Of a DNA stretch of 64,000 nt, positions 59,442-64,000 are shown piece by piece. The position numbers were made by a program, and so were the translations under genes. The first letter of the stretch is position 1, and every line of letters starts with the position of its first letter. The notes beneath the pieces are model-generated. The model did not search any database, was not told the origin of the DNA, and saw nothing but the letters and a program-made list of their open reading frames with translations. The DNA is from Chloroflexus sp. (GTDB taxonomy: Bacteria > Chloroflexota > Anaerolineae > Anaerolineales > Villigracilaceae), in contig DYHT01000006.1 of assembly GCA_020723995.1 (NCBI GenBank), forward strand, positions 2,505 to 66,504, in the 5' to 3' direction.

Positions 59442-60467
59442 ATGGGAACCAAGAAATCAGTAAAGCGATCGGAAGAAAACAAGAAGGAAATTCGCGAACC
59501 GGCGGCAGAGTACGCGCGCACCAAAGAGATACCAACTTTCTTTGGCCAGCCAATGCTCAGAGGTTCCTTTGTGGAGATTGGTATTTCTCAACTGGATATG
59601 AATCAGCCTGCTTTGTTCTATTCGCACCCAAATGGTGAAATCTGGGTTGGGGATGCGATTGCCTGGTTGCGTTCTTTGGAAACCGCGTCCGTTGACCTGG
59701 TTTTTGCCGACCCTCCTTACAATATCAAGAAAGCGGAATGGGACGAATTCGAGTCACAAGAGCAATACGTCACTTGGTCATTGCAATGGATAGAGGAAGC
59801 CGCGCGCGTTCTCAAACTGACCGGCACACTATATATCTGTGGTTTCTCGGAAATACTCGCTGACATCAAACTCCCCGCGTCAAGATTTTTCAAGGGGTGC
59901 AGGTGGCTGGTTTGGCATTATAAAAACAAAGCCAATCTTGGCTCGGATTGGGGGCGTTCTCACGAGAGTATTTTACACTTCAGGAAAAGCAAAGCATTTG
60001 CAATGAACATTGACGAAGTGCGTATTCCATACGGCGACCACACTTTGAAATATCCCGAACATCCTCAAGCAGAGACCAGTCAATATGGGAATGGGGAAAA
60101 CAGCAAAGGTAGAATTTGGCAGCCCAATCCAGCCGGTGCAAAGCCCAGGGATGTGATCGAAATCCCAACAACCTGTAACGGGATGCACGAAAAAACGAAC
60201 CACCCTACCCAAAAGCCCGAGGAACTATTACGGAAATTTGTATTGGCTTCTTCAAATCCTGGAGACATGGTCGTTGACCCATTTTTAGGCTCCGGGACAA
60301 CCGCGGTTGTGGCAGAACAACTTGGACGGAAGTGGAAAGGATGTGATATATCACCGGAGTATTGCCATTGGGCCGCTGAAAGGATAGAACTAGTGGAGAA
60401 CTGGTCGGTGGAAAAGTGGATTCAATACGATCTTGAAAATGAGCGCAGGAGGAAATCCATCCGATGA
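59442..60467 (+). CDS. type II DNA methyltransferase (N6-adenine or N4-cytosine, beta-type motif order)
   Basis: A 341-residue methyltransferase. The catalytic DPPY is at residues 90-93 (VFADPPYNIKKAEWDEF) and the SAM-binding DPFLGSGTT at 279-287, the beta-class order. HPTQKPEELLRKFVLASS precedes motif I, as in this family. The basic N-terminus may bind DNA. Its last 4 nt overlap the next gene (ATGA), which encodes a probable restriction enzyme, so the pair forms a restriction-modification system. GC content is lower than in the flanking housekeeping genes, suggesting transfer. The recognition sequence cannot be read from the protein. Confidence 0.9.
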   Translation: MGTKKSVKRSEENKKEIREPAAEYARTKEIPTFFGQPMLRGSFVEIGISQLDMNQPALFYSHPNGEIWVGDAIAWLRSLETASVDLVFADPPYNIKKAEWDEFESQEQYVTWSLQWIEEAARVLKLTGTLYICGFSEILADIKLPASRFFKGCRWLVWHYKNKANLGSDWGRSHESILHFRKSKAFAMNIDEVRIPYGDHTLKYPEHPQAETSQYGNGENSKGRIWQPNPAGAKPRDVIEIPTTCNGMHEKTNHPTQKPEELLRKFVLASSNPGDMVVDPFLGSGTTAVVAEQLGRKWKGCDISPEYCHWAAERIELVENWSVEKWIQYDLENERRRKSIR

Positions 60468-61420
60468 CTGAAACCACACTCCTTGACCTGCAGGCCAGTG
60501 TACAGGATAAATCAGCCTTCAACACATTGATTGATTACTCCAGGTTGGCTGATGCTTTTTTGGAGTACATCGCCAAAACACAGCCTACCCGGATTGTTTC
60601 ACCCACCCACACCAACTATATCTTCTACCAGTATGGCGAGGAGCATGGTTATCGGCTGACGAGACCGCTCAATACAGACCTGTTCATCGAGCAAAGCAGA
60701 ATGTTCAGAAATTCTTTCGAGCGTTTTGTATCGTTTTTGCAAGACCTTCGGAAATATCAGGGATCCATTTTAGAGCAACAAAACCACAAGAAATTTATCG
60801 AGGCCGGCGAGGTCAATAAGGTCGTATATACGATTCAGCAATCCATAGGCAGCATCGGCGATTCGTTTGACAACCCCAATCAAACTCGCAAACGGGTGGG
60901 ACAACTCTTTGAGACGCTCATCAGGCTGCTCATCCAGGAAGTGGGATTAGAGTGCGAACCGCGCACAATTAATATCCCTATCCCAGGCTATCCTGGTTAT
61001 GAAATGTCATACCAGTTAGACTTGGTTTTCTCGCACAACAAAGCGATTGTTGCCGCCGAAACTAAATTCATTGATGTGACAGAAATCGTCGGCTCGGTGA
61101 AGACCACCAGCAAAGACCGGATAGACAAGGTTTTTCTGGATAAGTACCTTCTGACCAAATTGCTCGGCAGAGACGTGCCCGTAATAGCCATCTTTTTACA
61201 CGATGTTCAGCGTGCCAAAAGGGGAGAGAGCATATTCGGAGTAAATTCTACTTTCAAGAGCGACCATTTCTTGGGCTACACCGTGGCATTGAATCGCTTG
61301 GACGGCGTTTATTATGTTGACCCAAGACCAGAAATGGTCGCGAATGAACGCTTGAGCGAACAGATACGCGATTTTCAGACTTTCCTGGTGCGCGACTTAT
61401 GGCGGCTTTCAGGGGGATAG
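60464..61420 (+). CDS. probable type II restriction endonuclease (PD-(D/E)XK), unassigned subfamily
   Basis: A 318-residue protein coupled to the methyltransferase. A PD-(D/E)XK-like core is visible: E150 in VGQLFETLIRLL, D186 in YQLDLVFSHNKA, then E199-T-K201 in IVAAETKFIDV. The N-terminal 130 residues are helical and may hold the specificity region (LEYIAKTQPTRIVSPTHTNY). I do not recognise a named enzyme with this sequence. The functional call rests on the overlap with a methyltransferase and the nuclease-like residues. Confidence 0.7.
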   Translation: MTETTLLDLQASVQDKSAFNTLIDYSRLADAFLEYIAKTQPTRIVSPTHTNYIFYQYGEEHGYRLTRPLNTDLFIEQSRMFRNSFERFVSFLQDLRKYQGSILEQQNHKKFIEAGEVNKVVYTIQQSIGSIGDSFDNPNQTRKRVGQLFETLIRLLIQEVGLECEPRTINIPIPGYPGYEMSYQLDLVFSHNKAIVAAETKFIDVTEIVGSVKTTSKDRIDKVFLDKYLLTKLLGRDVPVIAIFLHDVQRAKRGESIFGVNSTFKSDHFLGYTVALNRLDGVYYVDPRPEMVANERLSEQIRDFQTFLVRDLWRLSGG

Positions 61421-61483
61421 ATTTACTTTGCTGTGACACAACATCTGGCCTCGTTATCGAAAGTTGACCAAAGGTTTGTTTCT

Positions 61484-61678
61484 ATGCATGGCACCAATCG
61501 CACAAACATCAAACCAGGCTTACGCGTCCGCATCGTCTTGAAGAAAGACCAGAACTCTGGCAAACTGACCGAGGGCATCGTCAAGGATATTCTGATGAAC
61601 TCGTCCACGCACCCGCATGGGATCAAGGTTCGCCTGACGAGTGGTGAAGTTGGGAGGGTGAAAGAAATATTGAGCTAA
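61484..61678 (+). CDS. ywbE: YwbE family protein
   Basis: A 64-residue protein starting MHGTNRTNIKPGLRVRIVLK and continuing KDQNSGKLTEGIVKDIL, HPHGIKVRLTSGEVGRV. It matches the small KOW/SH3-like YwbE family of unknown function found in many bacteria. The ATG at 61484 is the family start; the frame is open upstream to 61433 without a site. Confidence 0.85.
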   Translation: MHGTNRTNIKPGLRVRIVLKKDQNSGKLTEGIVKDILMNSSTHPHGIKVRLTSGEVGRVKEILS

Positions 61679-61732
61679 AGACCTGCGGTCAAAGGCTCGG
61701 CGGGGTCAGGAGACCCTCGCCGAGCGAGAGTG

Positions 61733-62356
61733 TTACTTGGGCTTCACCCGAACAGTATGCAGCTCTCGCTCCAGGCTGTGCCGGTAAGCCAGGATTTGCT
61801 CGTCTGAGCACACCTTGTAGCTGTCGTCCGTGACCTCGACGCGGTAGCCCTTGGGATATTGGTAATCGGGTACAAAGATCAAGCTGGGCTCCGTCACCGT
61901 TGGGTCGTGACGGAAGACGAACTCGAAGACCCGGCGGCGGATGTCGAAGCTCATGCGCAGCGGCTCACCGGCAGTCGCCAGCGCATACGGGCGGACGACG
62001 GCCTGGAGCGCCCTTCCACCCGAATGAATGTCCCCCGGATCGGCCTGCTGGTCACGGCTGAAGATCGAGAGGTCTTCGTCGTTCCACATGTCGCCGCGCG
62101 CGTTGGTGTTGTCGGCGGTGTAGTTCCACAAGGTGTAGCTCAACAGATTATCGTCCATGGCGCGCAGGGTGCGATCCATCGCCGCCACTTGCGTTCTGAA
62201 ATCCCCTGTCCGATACGCCCGCTTTGCATCCAGGTCGAAAGGGATGCCCAACTCGCCGATCAGGACGGGCACAGCCCCCATGTTTTGCGCCGCATGTTCT
62301 TTGAAAGCGGCCAACTCCTGCGAGTACGCACGGCGAATGCGACCCGGCCCGACCAA
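61733..62356 (-). CDS. GH5 family glycoside hydrolase, C-terminal part (downstream of a frameshift)
   Basis: This frame carries the second catalytic glutamate (nucleophile) in VLIGELGIPFDLD and the SYTLWNYTADNTNARGD strand of the barrel, followed by a C-terminal beta-sandwich (MSFDIRRRVFEFVF to the end). In the same frame, DNA just upstream (to about 62460) reads VYAPHWYDGFVLFTKRFIPF, which joins it to the N-terminal part. It belongs with 62373-63200 as one gene. Confidence 0.8.
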   Translation of the reverse strand: MVGPGRIRRAYSQELAAFKEHAAQNMGAVPVLIGELGIPFDLDAKRAYRTGDFRTQVAAMDRTLRAMDDNLLSYTLWNYTADNTNARGDMWNDEDLSIFSRDQQADPGDIHSGGRALQAVVRPYALATAGEPLRMSFDIRRRVFEFVFRHDPTVTEPSLIFVPDYQYPKGYRVEVTDDSYKVCSDEQILAYRHSLERELHTVRVKPK

Positions 62357-62372
62357 CAGCTTATGGCTGAGG

Positions 62373-63200
62373 TTATCGGCGCCGAGGAATGGGATGAACC
62401 TCTTCGTGAACAGGACGAAACCATCGTACCAGTGCGGGGCGTAGACGATGTTCGGGGCGAGTCAGGTCGCGCCAGCCGATGTAGCCGCGCAGCGGCTCGT
62501 TCAGGGTGTCATACCCGACCACGTTGGACAGGTCTTTCAGGCGCATGGCGACCTGCTGGATGGCTGCGATGTAGTGGCGCTGCAAGAACTCCTGCGCCGC
62601 TTGGCCGTTGATCTTCGTCTGCGGCGCAAAATCATCCCCGGCAAAGAACAGCGTGAACAGGGTGGCGGTGGCCAGCTTGGTGGCGTTGGTCGGCCAGATC
62701 ATGCGCGGCAGCGGGTCGCCGTGGACCGGGTGCAGGAAAGCCGCGCCGGTCGGCTGGAAGCGGGTCACGTCCATGCCGACCACCTCGAAGGTCCAGCCCG
62801 GCGCGCCGTCTCCGCCGGAGAAGCAGCTCCACATATCCTGGTGAGGGTCAATGAATAGACGGATGCCGTACTGCGCGGCCTTGGCGGCCACGGCGTAAAG
62901 GTATTCCAAGTATTCCAGGTCGTAGACCCCCGGCGCGGCGTGCTCGACCGCCTCCCAGGTCACCAGGAAGCGCAGGAAGGTCAAGCCCCACTTGCGCAGG
63001 CGGGCGAAGTGCTCGTCGGCCTGCTCCAGCGGAAAAGGCCGCCCGACGAAGGATACGTTGCGGTGGTCGAAGAAACCCTCACGGATGTACGTTGCCCCAT
63101 CCGGTTTATAAGGCACTTTGCTGCTGCCTCCCAGGTTGACGCCGCGCAGCAACAGCGTGCGCCCGAATTCATCTTTGAAGCATGGGCCGTCAATGTGCAT
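62373..63200 (-). CDS. GH5 family glycoside hydrolase (endoglycosylceramidase-like), N-terminal part (upstream of a frameshift)
   Basis: The barrel start is LLRGVNLGGSSKVPY, then RKWGLTFLRFLVTWEAVEH, IRLFIDPHQDMWSCFSGG and VVGYDTLNEPLRGY, with the acid/base glutamate in the NEP motif. The frame departs after WRDLTRP into HRLRPALVRWF, where another frame gives NIVYAPHWYDGF. One base lost in the C run near 62453-62460 explains it. The start is MHIDGPCFKDEFG at 63200, with AAAGGAG 8 nt upstream; the ATG at 63218 overlaps that site. No signal peptide is seen, so it would act in the cytoplasm on glycosides or glycolipids. Confidence 0.8.
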   Translation of the reverse strand: MHIDGPCFKDEFGRTLLLRGVNLGGSSKVPYKPDGATYIREGFFDHRNVSFVGRPFPLEQADEHFARLRKWGLTFLRFLVTWEAVEHAAPGVYDLEYLEYLYAVAAKAAQYGIRLFIDPHQDMWSCFSGGDGAPGWTFEVVGMDVTRFQPTGAAFLHPVHGDPLPRMIWPTNATKLATATLFTLFFAGDDFAPQTKINGQAAQEFLQRHYIAAIQQVAMRLKDLSNVVGYDTLNEPLRGYIGWRDLTRPEHRLRPALVRWFRPVHEEVHPIPRRR

Positions 63201-63474
63201 AGTGCAGACTCCTTTCATGCTATACTCATATCGGCAGACATGAGCTGCCTGTTCCGCGTAAAGTTGCTGATTGGATATTATACGGCATCCGCCGATAACG
63301 GCTTAGTTCAACTCGGATTGATGTGGCGGCTCAGTGAACCGGAGCCTCATCTTTCGCCCCTCCCGCCATATCAATCCTTAACCGTTGGCTTGTCCTTGTC
63401 TACGCAAGAATCATGGGGACATTTTATTGTTATTTGCCGATATGGGGTAGCATCAAACCGGAGAAAATAACACT

Positions 63475-64000
63475 ATGACTACTGAAACTACCGAAATCAG
63501 CTTACCCCGTACTATCAGAGAGACAACTGAATATTATCGGACAAAAATTGCAATAGGTACTAATCGAACTTGTTCATGCACTCCAAGTCATTTGAATTGC
63601 TTAACTGCCAAAGAATGGCTTAAGAGTCAAATTGGTGTTTGGCAAATTTTTTACGAAAGCCGAGATGTTCGAGAAAAAAACTTACATCCTGCTATATTTC
63701 CTGTTTCATTAGCAAAAAAGGTTATTGGCCTTTTTACTCACGAAGGCGAATTAGTTCTTGACCCCTTCGTTGGAAGTGGCACAACGCTTTTAGCCGCCCA
63801 AGATTTGAATCGAAATGCTGTAGGTTTTGACCTTCAAGAAAAGTATGTTGAGTTATGTGCCAAACGACTTATTAGCAATAACTTATTTAATCAGGCTCAA
63901 CAAGTGGCTATTCAAGATGACGCTTTGAACATTCCCGATTATCTAGAGCCGGGTTCAGTTAGCCTAATATGGACGTCACCACCATATGCTAATCTCTTGA
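63475..64000 (+). CDS. DNA methyltransferase (SPPY type), partial at the window edge
   Basis: An open frame of 175 codons running off the end. The SAM-binding motif DPFVGSGTT is at residues 96-104 and the catalytic TSPPY at 167-171. TSPPY favours N4-cytosine methylation. Motif I precedes the catalytic motif, the opposite order from the methyltransferase at 59442. The DNA is much more AT-rich than the rest of the window and codon use differs (many TTA, AAA, ATT), so it is probably newly acquired. GGAGAAA lies 8 nt before the ATG. A restriction gene may follow beyond the window. Confidence 0.85.
   Translation, partial: MTTETTEISLPRTIRETTEYYRTKIAIGTNRTCSCTPSHLNCLTAKEWLKSQIGVWQIFYESRDVREKNLHPAIFPVSLAKKVIGLFTHEGELVLDPFVGSGTTLLAAQDLNRNAVGFDLQEKYVELCAKRLISNNLFNQAQQVAIQDDALNIPDYLEPGSVSLIWTSPPYANLL

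Overview
The window looks like a chromosomal piece of a GC-rich member of the Chloroflexota, most likely class Anaerolineae, possibly from a metagenome assembly. Grounds: a very long SecA, a peptide-uptake operon with lineage-style lipoproteins, thiolase/DUF35 pairs, a baeRF release-factor homologue, and an extreme load of short dispersed palindromic repeats. No rRNA, tRNA, CRISPR array or replication origin was recognised. The taxonomic call is inference from gene style.

Layout. 0-5.5 kb: iorB (its partner would lie left of the window), a PlsC-type acyltransferase, aconitase and adenosine deaminase. 5.5-12.5 kb: secA, then a scar region holding a small antitoxin-like gene, a frameshifted AbiEii-type nucleotidyltransferase, a degenerate copy of the secA 5' end, an IS630 transposase remnant broken by a 150-bp MITE, and an AAA/DUF4143 ATPase. 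12.6-24 kb: a beta-propeller lipoprotein, dnaE, enoyl-CoA hydratase, LOG protein, a J-domain chaperone, an HtrA-like lipoprotein protease, a baeRF protein and a headless HAD phosphatase. 24-33 kb: a complete peptide ABC transporter operon on the minus strand whose binding lipoprotein appears circularly permuted, plus a second binding lipoprotein in the normal order. 33-42.5 kb: a PcrA/UvrD helicase, M3 peptidase, ChrA half-transporter, sugar-phosphate nucleotidyltransferase, aminotransferase and two DinB-type proteins. 42.5-45.8 kb: a glycyl radical enzyme with its activase, best read as trans-4-hydroxy-L-proline dehydratase. 45.8-51.6 kb: a frameshifted DEAD-box helicase, an MntA/HepT toxin-antitoxin pair, a DUF1801 fragment and mutS2. 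51.6-56.4 kb: two thiolase-fold proteins, two DUF35 proteins and a CoA-ester lyase, preceded by a promoter/short ORF/terminator unit. 56.5-64 kb: a PRiA4-ORF3-like protein, a shortened EamA transporter, a class V aminotransferase, a type II restriction-modification pair, YwbE, a frameshifted GH5 glycosidase and the start of an AT-rich DNA methyltransferase.

Two signals stand out. First, the peptide-binding lipoprotein at 28564-30453 carries the two halves of the SBP family 5 fold in swapped order; the neighbouring lipoprotein at 31137-33068 carries them in the usual order, so the two can be compared directly. Second, repeat families that fill intergenic gaps are also inserted in frame inside housekeeping genes (aconitase, SecA, DnaE, PcrA, MutS2, a nucleotidyltransferase), adding 10-40 residues each time. 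Two MITE families with terminal inverted repeats are visible. One (ends GTAACTAYTCAG) has exact 8-bp target duplications at both copies; the other (150 bp, ends like the ISL3 family) has one at one copy.

How the genes may work together: peptide uptake, an M3 oligopeptidase, hydroxyproline dehydratase, an aminotransferase and indolepyruvate oxidoreductase fit anaerobic or microaerobic peptide and amino-acid fermentation. Three genes are broken by a single net frameshift each (10.08, 46.87 and 62.46 kb), two of them in short homopolymers, so sequencing error must be considered beside real decay.
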